A stretch of 42,573 nucleotides of DNA from an uncultured Hyphomicrobiaceae bacterium (GCA_937873575.1 CALMPK010000103.1:1-42573), one strand, 5' to 3'; counted from the first letter of the stretch, positions 1-9,292 are shown. Numbers and translations: made by a program. The notes: a model not told the origin generated them from the letters alone.

Positions 1-77
1 TCCGGGGAGGGGGTTTGGGGCCGCGCAGCGGCACCCGCCGCTTCGCCCTCGAACCCGGACGCCCCAGCCTTCCTCCC

Positions 78-1208
78 ATGCTGCACATCAACGACCTCGT
101 CTACCGCATCGAGGGCCGCCCGATCCTGGACGGCGCGACGGTTGCCGTCCCGACCGGGCACAAGGTCGGCCTGATCGGACGCAACGGCGCCGGAAAGACG
201 ACGCTGCTGCGGCTGATTACAGGCGAAGTCCATCCTGATGGCGGCAGCATCGGCCTGCCGCGCAATCACCGCATCGGTTACGTGGCGCAGGAGGCGCCCG
301 GTGGCGACGCGAGCCTGATCGAGTGGGTGCTTTCGACCGATGCCGAGCGCGCCGCCCTCCTGAGCGAAGCGGAAAGCGCCAGCGATCCCGACCGCATCGC
401 CGAAATACAGATCCGCCTGCAAGACATCGATGCGCATTCAGCGCCCGCGCGCGCGGCACAAATTCTCGCCGGATTGGGCTTCGACGACGCAGCCCAGCGC
501 TCCGCATGCCGCAACTTCTCGGGCGGTTGGCGCATGCGCGTTGCGCTCGCCTCGGTCCTGTTCCTCGAACCTGAGCTGCTGCTGCTCGACGAGCCGACCA
601 ACTACCTCGATCTCGAAGGAACGATGTGGCTCGAGAGCTATCTGAGGAGCTACCCCCACACCGTCCTGATGGTCAGTCACGACCGCGATCTCCTCAACAC
701 CGCCGTTGGCGCAATCCTGCATCTCGAGCGCGGCAAGCTGACGCTCTACACCGGCGGCTACGACGCCTTCGAGGAAGCACGGCGCGAGCGCCAGCGGCTC
801 GAGCTGAAACTGAAGAAGAAGCAGGACGACCAGCGGCGCCACATCCAGGCGTTCATCGATCGCTTCAAGGCGAAGGCGACGAAGGCGCGCCAGGCGCAGA
901 GCCGCGTGAAGGCGTTGGCCAAGATGCAGCCGATCGCCGAGCAGGTGGACGAGCGCGTCGCGCCGTTTCTGCTGCCGAGCCCAGAGAAGATGATCGCGAG
1001 CCCCATTTTACGGCTCGAGGGCGCAGCGGCCGGTTACGATCCCGCCCGGCCGATCCTGACGCGGCTCGATCTCAGGATCGACAATGACGACCGCATCGCG
1101 CTGCTCGGCCCGGAAGGCAACGCCGATCGAGACGCTGGACAACGTTTCCGTCGGCTACCCCGATGGTCCCCTGGTGCTGCGCAACCTCGACCTGCGCATC
1201 GACAATGA
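78..1208 (+). pseudogene. ABC-F family ATPase, N-terminal part of a frameshifted gene
   Basis: First half of an ABC-F ATPase, a soluble twin-ATPase family acting on ribosomes (EttA/Uup/YheS type). The ATG at 78 begins the conserved opening MLHINDLVYRIEGRPILDGA; a longer in-frame start at 15 adds unrelated residues. Visible are Walker A GRNGAGKTT, signature FSGGWRMR, Walker B LLLLDEPTNYLDL, the switch SHDRD and the charged ABC-F linker (about residues 235-300). Beyond codon 333 a 121-bp segment shifts the frame, and this part ends with out-of-frame residues at 1208. Joining 78-1076 to 1198-2133 restores a 644-residue protein, the normal length for the family. So one gene is broken here, or the assembly is wrong. 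The family is certain; the cellular function is inferred from it. Confidence 0.85.
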
Positions 1209-1231
1209 CGACCGCATCGCGCTGCTCGGCC
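1077..1231. repeat. 34-bp direct repeat bounding a frameshifting 121-bp duplication
   Basis: The same 34 bases occur at 1077-1110 and 1198-1231 (starting ATCGACAATGACGACC), exactly 121 bp apart. Both encode the peptide IDNDDRIALLG at the start of the second ATPase domain. The DNA before each copy also encodes homologous but not identical protein (GAAAGYDPARPILTRL before copy 1, DNVSVGYPDGPLVLRN before copy 2). The insertion therefore looks like two divergent alleles of one segment joined in tandem. As 121 is not a multiple of three, the reading frame is lost. Confidence 0.9.
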
Positions 1232-2133
1232 AGAACGGCAACGGCAAGTCGACGTTCGCCAAGCTGATCGCCGGCAAGCTCAAGGCGCTCTCCGGCAACG
1301 TCTTTGGCGCGGCCAAGGTCGAGGTCGGCTATTTCGCCCAGCATCAGCTCGACGAGCTCAACCCGCTGCACACGCCCTACGACTACATGGCGAAGCTGAT
1401 GCCCGAAGCGACGGAGGCGCAGCGGCGCACGAAACTCGGCACGTTCGGCTTCGGCGCCGACAAGGCCGACAACAAGTGCGCCAACCTCTCGGGCGGCGAG
1501 AAAGCCCGCCTGCTGCTGGCGCTCACCGCCTTCCATCGCCCGCACCTGCTGATCCTGGACGAGCCGACCAACCATCTGGACGTCGACAGCCGCGAGGCGC
1601 TGATCCACGCCCTGATGGAGTACGAGGGCGCCGTCATCCTCATCAGCCACGACCGCCATCTCGTCGAGGCCACCGCCGACCGCCTCTGGCTGGTCAAGGG
1701 CGGAACGGTGCGCGCCTATGACGGTGACATCGACGGCTACCGCGCCGAGCTGATTGCGGAGAGGAGCGGCCGGAGCCGAGCCGGCGCAGCGGCCCGCGAG
1801 GCGGCGGCGGAGGCGGCCAAGGGCTCGGCCGCGAGCCGTGCCGATCAGCGACGAGCGGCCGCCGGACGCCGCGCAGAACTCGCACCACTGAAGAAAGCGA
1901 TGGAGGCCGCCGAGCGCGAAGTGGCGCGCATCGCAGGCGAGATCGCCAAGCTCGACACCCTGCTCGCCGATCCCGACCTTTATGTCCGCGATCCCGCTGC
2001 GGCGCAGAAGGCCGCACATGCGCGCGGCGCGCTCGCAAAGCGCCTCGGCGATGCCGAGGAGCAATGGCTCGTCGCCGGCGAAGCGTACGAGACCGCCGAG
2101 AGCGCCGCGACCGAAGCCAATTCGGTGGAGTGA
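1084..2133 (+). pseudogene. ABC-F family ATPase, C-terminal part of a frameshifted gene
   Basis: Second half of the ABC-F gene that begins at 78. It carries a complete second nucleotide-binding domain: Walker A GQNGNGKST, signature LSGGEKARLL, Walker B LLILDEPTNHLDV and switch SHDRH. An Ala/Arg/Glu-rich C-terminal coiled-coil tail of about 100 residues follows. Genuine in-frame coding relative to the upstream half resumes at 1198. The listed ATG at 1084 lies inside the first 34-bp repeat copy in another frame and has no clear ribosome binding site, so independent translation is doubtful. If it were used, two separate single-domain proteins would result. More likely this is a pseudogene or an assembly chimera. 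Confidence 0.8.
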
Positions 2134-2906
2134 GGCGCGCGGCAACCTGTGTTTGAAAGCACGCGGCGCGGACCGTGTCTTGGCGTCGCCCGCTCAGGCG
2201 ACGACACAGACGCCAGCATGAAATCTCCGTAGTCGATTGTGCCTTCTGCCATGCGCTTCGCGTGCACGCTTTTTAGCACTGCCTTAGAACGCGGCAAAAT
2301 TGAACGTGGCAACGACCTTCGACACGCCTCAGCGCTCGATATAAGTCGGCTCACACAACGCATTTCGCACGTGCAACGCTGAACGATCGAGCACCGCGCG
2401 GCATCGTGTGCGCCTCGCAAGTTGTACCCGGATTTATTGAACAACTGCGCTCTGCCGAATTGTGGCGAGATGTGACACGTCAACCTGCGGCGGCTTGCAC
2501 AAATGTTCAAAATGTCAGTTTCACATCATCTATGTGACACCGAAACACCCTTTCAAAAATGAAGAGTGCCCGAGCCGTAAACTGCATGTATCTAGGTGCC
2601 GCGAGAGGGAGCCGATGCGTACGGTCTGCGGGGACCGTCCGGTGGCGAGAGGGCCTATCCGGCTTGACGCATCGTCTCCCTCACTGCGCTCGAGAAGGAA
2701 AGAGCGCCGGCCGTTCGGAAGAGATCGGAAGGCAGCCTCCCCGATCGGAAAAAATAGCGCTGGCACGGCGCCCACAGCGCGATCACGAGCGCGCGACCTG
2801 CGGACCTCTCCTCACACGATTTCGGCATCGGCAAACGGTGGCCATTGCGGCGGCGCCCCGCGCGCGGCAGGTTGTCGCGTCGCAACTCGAAGGGGACCAG
2901 CCGCCC
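2134..2906. other. 773-bp stretch without a recognisable gene
   Basis: Open frames cross this interval on both strands, but none shows a domain, a plausible start or a ribosome binding site. The middle (about 2230-2580) is visibly richer in A and T than its surroundings. It holds short inverted repeats: TCACAT-N5-ATGTGA at 2521-2537 and TGAC-AC-GTCA at 2473-2482. These could be regulator sites or chance. The part from 2600 to 2906 returns to high GC and leads into the glutathione S-transferase pseudogene. Confidence 0.5.
2184..2203. terminator. possible terminator hairpin after the ABC-F gene
   Basis: A 7-bp perfect stem CGTCGCC / GGCGACG with a 6-nt loop lies about 50 nt past the ABC-F stop codon. 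No T-run follows, so it would be an atypical intrinsic terminator. The call rests on position and symmetry only. Confidence 0.25.
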
Positions 2907-3521
2907 ATGAAGCTCTTTTCTTCGCCGCCCTCGCCCTACGTCCGCAAGGTGAAGATCACCGCGGCGCTGAAGGGCCTGCTCGATCGCATCGAAGTGGTGG
3001 CCGCCGACACCAATCCCCCGGCCAATGCCGCACTGATCGAGCAGAACCCGCTCGGCAAGATCCCCGTGCTCGTCCTCGACGACGGCGCGCGCCTGTTCGA
3101 CAGCCGCGTCATCTGTGAATATCTCGACAGCATCGGCGCGGCGGGCACGCCCCGCCTGTTCCCCGGACCCGGCCCGGACCGCTGGCGCATGCTGACGCGC
3201 GCCGCCCTCGCCGACGGCATCGCCGACGCGGGCGTCCTCATCGTCTACGAGAAGCGCTTCCGCAACGAGGACCATTGGAACGCCGGCTGGATGGGCCGCC
3301 AGCAGGGCAGGGCGGGCGCGGGCCTCGACACGTTCTAAGCCGATCCGCCGGGTTGGTCGGGCTCACCCGACTACAGCCACATCGCACTCGCCTGCTGCCT
3401 CGGACACCTGGACTTCCGCCACGATGGCCGCTGGCGCGCCAACCGGCCGAAGCTCGTCGCCTGGCTCGAGCGGTTCGCCGCCGAAGTGCCGGCTTATGCG
3501 GAGACGATGCCGCACGCCTGA
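2907..3521 (+). pseudogene. glutathione S-transferase with an in-frame stop
   Basis: Would encode a cytosolic glutathione S-transferase of 204 residues, normal for the family. The N-terminal thioredoxin-like domain is clear: MKLFSSPPSPYVRKV with the active-site serine region, then NPLGKIPVLVLDDG and the glutathione-binding FDSRVICEYLD. The helical C-terminal domain follows. Codon 144 (3336-3338) is TAA, but the same frame continues for 60 codons with clear family sequence (HIALACCLGHLDFRHDGRW) to TGA at 3519-3521. Relatives usually have Leu-Glu-Ala-Asp at this point, so a single GAA to TAA change explains the break. It is either a real nonsense mutation or a base-call error; no frameshift is needed. 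GST identity is secure, functionality unlikely if the base is right. Confidence 0.8.
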
Positions 3522-3613
3522 CGCCGCACGCCTGACCATGGGGTATGGCGGAGCGCGAGAGGGCGGGCTGCAACACGGTCGGTGGACAAACGGGGCGGTG
3601 GGCGAACGGAGTA

Positions 3614-4063
3614 TCAATCAGCGCCCGTCGTCCAGCGCCCGCCCGCCACGATGCGCGCTCGCCCCATTCCGCCCTGGAAAATGTAGGCATTCGCCTCGCG
3701 GCGTCGCAGCGGAGCCGACGCCAGTACCGCGTCGATAACGTCCCGGCGGTATTCGCAAGCGCGGCCGCCACCCGGGACGATGCCCTCGTAGCGATCGAGC
3801 CAGGAGAAGGTCTGCTCGGGATCGGTAAGCTCGAGCAGCTCACCGTGCACCACGGTCGACCGGGCGACCGCGGCGGGTGACCAACTCCGCGGCTCGACGA
3901 GCCCGGGGTAGTTGCCGAGATCGACCATCAGTCCCGCGACCCCCCCCTTTCCGAGACTACGGCCCTCGCCCCGCAGCCGCAGCCGCTCGCCCTGGCCGAG
4001 CGGACCCGACGCCACCGACATCAGCGTGCCGTAGACGAACAGAAGGTCGGTTCTAGCCGTCAC
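3614..4063 (-). CDS. gamma-glutamylcyclotransferase-like (AIG2/GGCT fold) protein
   Basis: A 149-residue cytosolic protein of the GGCT-like fold, whose members cleave gamma-glutamyl-amine or gamma-glutamyl-amino-acid bonds to give 5-oxoproline. The substrate-loop signature YGTLM sits at residues 11-15. The likely catalytic glutamate is Glu93 in LDRYEG, where the family has its conserved Glu. The start is GTG, preceded by AAAGGG at a suitable distance. The gene stands alone on the minus strand between the GST pseudogene and arsM. The neighbouring GST hints at glutathione metabolism, but no operon links them because they face opposite directions. The substrate cannot be told from sequence. Confidence 0.8.
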   Translation of the reverse strand: MTARTDLLFVYGTLMSVASGPLGQGERLRLRGEGRSLGKGGVAGLMVDLGNYPGLVEPRSWSPAAVARSTVVHGELLELTDPEQTFSWLDRYEGIVPGGGRACEYRRDVIDAVLASAPLRRREANAYIFQGGMGRARIVAGGRWTTGAD

Positions 4064-4263
4064 CGGGAGGCCCTTTCGAAGCTGCAGAAAAATCCGGCGC
4101 GGCGAGGAACCCGGGGGCGGACCGAAGAGTTGTCTGGGCGGTGCCTCACACCTTCCCGCCTCCCCCGTCCCGTCCCGTTTGGGGCACCGAATAGCCGGCC
4201 CCGGCGTTTCCGCGCCCCGCGGCGCCGGTTCCGGCCAATCTTATCGCTTGTCGAGCCGCATCG

Positions 4264-5385
4264 TCACGAGCAGCAGCTCGCCCCCGAGACCTCCGGCACC
4301 ACCACGCGCGACGCGACCGCACCGTCGCGGCCGAGCGGCGATTTGGTGCCGCAGCTTGGGAAAAGTCCATAGTGCGTGGCGAAGCTTCCGACCCGGGTGA
4401 AGAACGGGGCCAGGCGGCTTTCGGTCAGAATGTGGAAGGTGTTGCCGCAGACCGGCACCACTTTGCCCTTGTCGAAGCGCGAACCATTGTCGAGCTCGAG
4501 CACGTCGGGGTGCCCGGCGATTCCGCCGTTGTAGACGACGGCCTGACCGTAGTCCTCGCACGTCGCCTCGAGTTCCGGGATGTTGAACAGGCGATAGGTC
4601 GCCGAATAGAACCGCGCGGCGCCGACCTTGGCCGCCTGCGCCGGGTCATCGACGCTCAGCGGCCGTGCGGTGACGAGACGCGCGTCCGCAAAACCGGCGG
4701 TACGGGCGATCTCGACGAAATCGCCCCAGTAGAGCGCGCCGCCCAGGCACTCGCCGAGCAGAACCGGATCGTCCTTGAGGCCGGCCGGCAGACGGCGGTC
4801 GGAATAAACGTCGGCGAAGTACATCTCGCCGCCGGGCTTCAGCAGCGAGCGGGCGCCGGCGAGCACGGCGGCCTTGTCCGGCGAAAGGTTGATGACGCAG
4901 TTCGAGACGATCACGTCGAACGACGCGGGCTCCAGACCGAGCTTGTCGAGCTCCTCGATATAGCCTTCGACGAACTGGACGTTGGAGCAGCAGTAACCGA
5001 AGCGCTTCGTGTGCCAATCCAGGTGGCGGCGCGCGACTTCGAGCTGCTCCGCCGTCATATCGACGCCGACGACCTTGCCCTTCGGCCCGACCAACTGCGC
5101 CAGCACGTAAGCGTCCTGGCCCGAGCCCGATCCGAGATCGAGTATGCGCGCACCCTCCAGATGCTCCGGCGCGACGAAGCCGCAACCATAGTACTTCGCA
5201 CGAACTTCCTCGTGCACGTTGGCAAGCGCCGCCCTGAGGCCGGTCGGCAGCGCACCCGGCGTGCAGCAAGCGCTGGTCTTGAGATCGTCGCTCGAGGTGA
5301 GAACCTTGCCGTAGTATTCGCGCACGAGGTTCTTGGTCTGCTCGCTCGCCGCCGGCGCGCGGGTGACGGGTGTATGCTCGTTCAT
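4264..5385 (-). CDS. arsM: arsenite methyltransferase ArsM
   Basis: SAM-dependent As(III) methyltransferase of 373 residues that methylates arsenite stepwise to volatile or less toxic forms in the cytosol. The SAM motif LDLGSGSGQDAY is at 83-94. Four cysteines stand where the AS3MT/ArsM family has its arsenic-binding set: Cys40/41 (SACCTPG), Cys68 (YYGCG), Cys163 (SNCVINL) and Cys213 (GECLGGALYW). The spacings 68-163 and 163-213 equal those of animal AS3MT (61-156-206). The protein ends in Cys-Cys-Ser. AAGGAG lies 11 nt before the ATG. No arsR, arsB or arsC gene is present nearby, so it is an orphan in this window, and no operator was recognised. Confidence 0.93.
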   Translation of the reverse strand: MNEHTPVTRAPAASEQTKNLVREYYGKVLTSSDDLKTSACCTPGALPTGLRAALANVHEEVRAKYYGCGFVAPEHLEGARILDLGSGSGQDAYVLAQLVGPKGKVVGVDMTAEQLEVARRHLDWHTKRFGYCCSNVQFVEGYIEELDKLGLEPASFDVIVSNCVINLSPDKAAVLAGARSLLKPGGEMYFADVYSDRRLPAGLKDDPVLLGECLGGALYWGDFVEIARTAGFADARLVTARPLSVDDPAQAAKVGAARFYSATYRLFNIPELEATCEDYGQAVVYNGGIAGHPDVLELDNGSRFDKGKVVPVCGNTFHILTESRLAPFFTRVGSFATHYGLFPSCGTKSPLGRDGAVASRVVVPEVSGASCCS

Positions 5386-5577
5386 GCTGGTTCTCGCTCC
5401 TTGATTATCGCTCTCGACCGGCGGCCAGACGCGCGCAGGTTGCCCGGCGCGCCCTCGGCGATCAAGCTACGGGCAAGCTACGGCACGAAAGCCGGCGGCG
5501 TTACGCCTGCCGGGCCGAGCGGCCAGACGGCGCCGCCCTTGTCTTGCTCCACCGGGCCTTCGACGATGTCTGCTACT

Positions 5578-7695
5578 TCAGCCGGCGATCCGCGAGAAAT
5601 CAGCGACAGCGAGAGTTGCGGCGCGGATCTCGTTCAACAGCTTCAGGCGATTCTCGCGCACGTTCGCGTCGGGAGCGTTGACGATGACGGCATCGAAGAA
5701 CTTGTCGACCGGCGCGCGCAGCTCGGAGAGGGCGCGCATGGCTCCGGCGAAGTTCTCGACGTTGATCGCCGCCTTCGTGTCGAACTTCACCTTCGCGATG
5801 GCAGCCGCGAGATCGCGCTCCGCGGGCTCTGTCAGCAGCGGTCCGGAAACCTCGCCGTCGTAGCTCCGCTTGTCCTTCTTTTCCTCGATGGCGAGAATGT
5901 TCGACGCGCGCTTGACGCCCGCGAGCAGGTTGGCGCCGTCGTCGGTTCCGAGGAAATCGGTGAGTGCCTCGACGCGCTTGACGATCAGAGCGAGGTCGTC
6001 CTGACCGGGAAGCGCGAACACGGCATCGATCAGATCGTGGCGCTTGCCTTGGTCGCGCAGGAACACCTTGAGGCGGTCGGCGAAGAAGGCGAGCAACTCG
6101 GCGACGAGATCCTCGCGGTCCAGCACCTCGACCGTCTGGGCCTGTCCCTCGAACCGCTTCTCGATGTACTGCGACACGTAGTGCTTGAGGATCGCGGACC
6201 CGAGCGGCACGCGCAGATCGTTCTCGAGCACGATGCGGATGATGCCGAGCGCGGCGCGGCGAAGCTGATAGGGATCGCCCGAACCCGTCGGTTTCTCCTG
6301 GATCGCCCAGAACCCGATCAGCATGTCGAGCTTGTCGGCGAGCGCCACGGCGATCGCGACGGTCTCGCCGTCTTCCTCCTTCGGCACGGTGTCACCGGCG
6401 CCTTTGGGCTTGTAGTGCAGCTCGATGGCGCGCGCGATCTCCGGCTTGGTGCCCGCCTTCTCCGCGTAATACCGCCCCATAAGGCCCTGCAATTCGGGGA
6501 ACTCACCGACCATCCCCGAGACGAGATCGGCCTTGCAGAGCTGCGCGGCGCGGCGCGCATCGACCGGGTCGGCGTCAACCGCTCCCGCGATCTCGTGCGC
6601 CAGTTCCTCGATGCGCTCGACGCGCTCTTTCTGCGTTCCGAGCTTGTCGTGGAAGGTGATGCCGGCGAGCGCCAGGGCCATCTCGTCGAGCGGCTTCTTG
6701 AGATCCTGCTCCCAGAAGAACTTGGCGTCGGAAAGTCTTGCGGCGATCACCTTCTCGTTGCCGGCGACGATCTGGCGGCCGTCGTCGGCGGCGATCAGGT
6801 TCGAAACCGCGAGAAACTTGTTGGCGAGCTTGCCGGTCTTTGGGTCCTTGAGCGAGAAGCACTTCTGGTGCTGCTTCATCGACGTCATCAGGCACTCGGC
6901 CGGCACGTCGAGAAACGATTTGTCGAACGCGCCCATGTAGACGGTCGGCCATTCGGTGAGGCCCGCGTTCTCGGCGACGAGCGCATCGTCCTCGACCCAC
7001 TCGAGCTTGGCGGCCTTGGCCAGATCGCGCGCCTGCTCGGCGATGGCGGCCATGCGTTCGGATGCCGGCAACAGCACCTTGGCGGCCATCAGCATGCGGC
7101 CGTAGTCCTCGAAGCTGCTGGCGCTGAAGCTTTCCTTGCCGTGGAACCGATGCCCGCGCGTCGTGTCGGAGCTCTTGAGGCCCGCCACCTCGAACGCGAC
7201 GACCTTGCCACCGAGGATGCACAGGATCGAGTGCAGCGGACGCACCCACTGGAACGGGCTCGCGCCCCACCGCATCGACTTCGGCCAGGGGAACTTGCCG
7301 AGCACCTCCGGGATCGTCTCGGCGACGATCTCGGCGGCGGCCCTGCCCGGCTTCTCGATGCGCGCGACGTAATAGTCGCCCTTCTTCTCGTCCTTGACGA
7401 TCTCTGCTTCGCCGGCCGATTTCAGCCCGGCCGACTTCAGGAATCCTTCCAGCGCCTTCTCCGGTGCGCCGACGCGCGGGCCCTTGCGTTCTTCCGAGAG
7501 CGCGGGCGACTTCGCCGGCACCTTCTGGATCGCCAGCGCCAAGCGGCGCGGCGTGGCAAACGAGAGCGCATCGCCGACCTCGAGGCCGCGGGCCTTGAGG
7601 CCGTCGACGACAAGGCGCTTCAGATCGTCGGCAGCGCGCTGTTGCATGCGCGCCGGGATCTCCTCGGAAAAGAGCTCGAGCAGCAGTTCAGACAT
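5578..7695 (-). CDS. glyS: glycyl-tRNA synthetase beta subunit
   Basis: A 705-residue beta subunit of the bacterial alpha2-beta2 glycyl-tRNA synthetase. With GlyQ it charges tRNA-Gly; the beta chain mainly recognises and binds tRNA. The N-terminus LLLELFSEEIPARM is diagnostic, and the last 120 or so residues form the DALR-type anticodon-binding region. Length is normal and the frame intact. The start overlaps no neighbour: a small membrane-protein gene ends 17 nt upstream on the same strand, suggesting co-transcription. The partner glyQ, usually just upstream, is not within this window. Confidence 0.97.
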   Translation of the reverse strand: MSELLLELFSEEIPARMQQRAADDLKRLVVDGLKARGLEVGDALSFATPRRLALAIQKVPAKSPALSEERKGPRVGAPEKALEGFLKSAGLKSAGEAEIVKDEKKGDYYVARIEKPGRAAAEIVAETIPEVLGKFPWPKSMRWGASPFQWVRPLHSILCILGGKVVAFEVAGLKSSDTTRGHRFHGKESFSASSFEDYGRMLMAAKVLLPASERMAAIAEQARDLAKAAKLEWVEDDALVAENAGLTEWPTVYMGAFDKSFLDVPAECLMTSMKQHQKCFSLKDPKTGKLANKFLAVSNLIAADDGRQIVAGNEKVIAARLSDAKFFWEQDLKKPLDEMALALAGITFHDKLGTQKERVERIEELAHEIAGAVDADPVDARRAAQLCKADLVSGMVGEFPELQGLMGRYYAEKAGTKPEIARAIELHYKPKGAGDTVPKEEDGETVAIAVALADKLDMLIGFWAIQEKPTGSGDPYQLRRAALGIIRIVLENDLRVPLGSAILKHYVSQYIEKRFEGQAQTVEVLDREDLVAELLAFFADRLKVFLRDQGKRHDLIDAVFALPGQDDLALIVKRVEALTDFLGTDDGANLLAGVKRASNILAIEEKKDKRSYDGEVSGPLLTEPAERDLAAAIAKVKFDTKAAINVENFAGAMRALSELRAPVDKFFDAVIVNAPDANVRENRLKLLNEIRAATLAVADFSRIAG

Positions 7696-7711
7696 CAGGT
7701 CACGTTTCTTT

Positions 7712-7960
7712 TCAGTAGCCGTCAGCGGGATTGCGGGCCGGAACGTTCGGGCGCGGGGTCGAACTCGACGACGATTGCACCTTGCCGAGCAGCTTGGCGC
7801 CGACGTCCTCGACCGCGCCGGTGGCCGTCAGATAGCCCAAACCGATCAGGCATGCAGCGAAATACATCAACAGCACAGGCCGGTTGCGGCCGAGGAAAAA
7901 GAAGCCGAACACCAGAAGCGGGATGCCGATGGCGAGCCATCCGGCGACGAGCGGGGTCAT
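7712..7960 (-). CDS. small two-helix membrane protein upstream of glyS
   Basis: An 82-residue protein I cannot assign to a named family. Two hydrophobic segments (about residues 5-22 and 29-48) predict an inner-membrane hairpin. The C-terminal 25-30 residues are Ser/Pro/Asn-rich and polar. CGGAGC precedes the ATG by 7 nt. It ends 17 nt before glyS, with the same orientation, so it is probably the first gene of a short transcript. Small membrane proteins next to glyS are frequent in related bacteria, but their role is not known to me. Confidence 0.65.
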   Translation of the reverse strand: MTPLVAGWLAIGIPLLVFGFFFLGRNRPVLLMYFAACLIGLGYLTATGAVEDVGAKLLGKVQSSSSSTPRPNVPARNPADGY

Positions 7961-8050
7961 GGGTTTGCTCCGTCGATCCAGGCATGTCGTGTCGAGCGCG
8001 GGCGGCCGGCACGTTCACTCCCGCGCCGCCCCGAGCGGCCGGACTGCCGC

Positions 8051-8338
8051 TCAGTTGAACACGAGTGCAAGAATTCCTAGCAGAACAGCGGCGCCGATGA
8101 ACAGCCAGAGCACAAGTGCTGCGCCGGGGACGCCGAGATAGGCGAGGGCAGCGACGAAGGCCGTCGCCGCGAGCCAGCCGAACAGCAGCGGATTCATGGC
8201 ACGCGGCCAAATGCGCCGCACCATGAAGCCGACGAAGATCGCCGCCACGGCAATCAGCGTGGCGAGGCCGAGTTGCTTGGGGTCGCCGATGGTGGAGAGA
8301 ATGCCGGTGTCGAGGACGACGGCGAGGGGCTGCGGCAT
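8051..8338 (-). CDS. small three-helix membrane protein
   Basis: A 95-residue, strongly hydrophobic protein with three likely membrane segments (about 23-40, 48-66 and 72-93) and the short basic stretch VRRIWPRAMN between the first two. GAGG lies 8 nt before the ATG. It is on the same strand as, and about 90 nt upstream of, the next small membrane-protein gene and glyS, so the three may be co-transcribed. No family or function recognised. Confidence 0.6.
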   Translation of the reverse strand: MPQPLAVVLDTGILSTIGDPKQLGLATLIAVAAIFVGFMVRRIWPRAMNPLLFGWLAATAFVAALAYLGVPGAALVLWLFIGAAVLLGILALVFN

Positions 8339-8551
8339 GGGATTGGCCTCGCTCCTTCTCGGTCGAGCGCTGAACGATCCTTGGTCGGGGGGCAGAGAAC
8401 ATGGCGCCTACCGGCCGTCAAGGAAATACCCCCCGGCGGCGAGGCCCGCGCTTCTCGCCCTCGCGATGGCGCTCAGTCCGTGAAGAATGGCATGTGTCCG
8501 CGCGCGGCCGGGAACAAAGGCCGCTACGGCCGCGCGAGCAAGAAAATTGAT

Positions 8552-8627
<76 letters not shown>

Positions 8628-8781
8628 ATTTGCCCGTGCCGCGGATTCGGGCACCGGCCGCTGTATCGTCGCGACAATGAACCGATTGGACACACCGCTT
8701 GGACAGCAACGGGGCCCGCAGGGCCCCGAGGCCGATCGGATAGCACCATCCTCCCGGCGTGTCCAGCGCTCAAAACAGCAT

Positions 8782-9141
8782 TTATCGAGCCGGCCGCGCC
8801 AGCCGCGAAAGCCGTGCGATAACGGGCGCAACGGCCGTTCCGGCGCGCCGCTCCATCTCGCGATAGGCCGCCAGAACCTCCTCCCCGAGCGCCGTCAAAG
8901 TCGCCCCGCCGCCGGTCCTCCCGCCTTTGCTCGCCTCGATCAGGGGCTGTTCGAAATGGCTGTTCAGCGCCACGACCAGAAGCCATGCGCGCTTGTAGCT
9001 CATCCCGATCCGCCGCCCGGCCGCGGCGATCGAACCCGTTTCGCGGATGCCCTCGAGCAAGGCGGCTTTGCCCGGGCCGATGCCGATGCCCGGGGCGATG
9101 ACCACGCGCAGACGTGGGCCAACGGTCTGATTGCTACCCAT
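8782..9141 (-). CDS. ModE-type winged-helix transcriptional regulator, DNA-binding domain only
   Basis: A 119-residue cytosolic DNA-binding protein resembling the N-terminal domain of the molybdate regulator ModE (LysR-like winged helix). Recognisable parts are KAALLEGIRETGSIAAAGRR, the recognition-helix region MSYKRAWLLV and the wing GGRTGGGATLTALGEEVL. It lacks the C-terminal Mop/TOBE molybdate-binding domains, so direct molybdate sensing is unlikely unless by another protein. The ATG at 9141 has AGGAG 5 nt upstream and is preferred to an ATG 30 nt further up. No mod transport genes lie nearby, so the target is unknown. Confidence 0.85.
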   Translation of the reverse strand: MGSNQTVGPRLRVVIAPGIGIGPGKAALLEGIRETGSIAAAGRRIGMSYKRAWLLVVALNSHFEQPLIEASKGGRTGGGATLTALGEEVLAAYREMERRAGTAVAPVIARLSRLARPAR

Positions 9142-9292
9142 GCGGCTCCTGCTGGGGAGTGCGGTCGCCACGAGTTGGCGCCGGCCGATGCCGACGGCAC
9201 ATGAAAAATAGCCGATGCGGGGAAGAAAGTGGAGCCCCGGCGCCTTGCCGGCCGGGGCGCGGCAGCACGGCGCGGCTGAAGCGAAGCAGCGA

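Noticed and set aside
1072..2145. Long minus-strand frame opposite the ABC-F gene
   Set aside because: Shadow of the ATPase domain; no family features.
2462..3118. Frames leading into the GST gene as N-terminal extensions or separate proteins
   Set aside because: No recognised sequence before the GST start at 2907 and no ribosome binding site; the GST fold starts at its usual first residues.
4264..5385. Arsenic-resistance operon
   Set aside because: Only arsM is present; the neighbours are a cyclotransferase-like gene and glyS, with no arsR, arsB or arsC.
4372..8058. A 1228-codon open frame on the plus strand, antisense to arsM, glyS and a small membrane-protein gene
   Set aside because: Its translation is low-complexity (Arg, Glu, Leu, Asp, His) with no domain, and it mirrors the codons of well-identified genes. 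Long antisense frames are common in GC-rich DNA.
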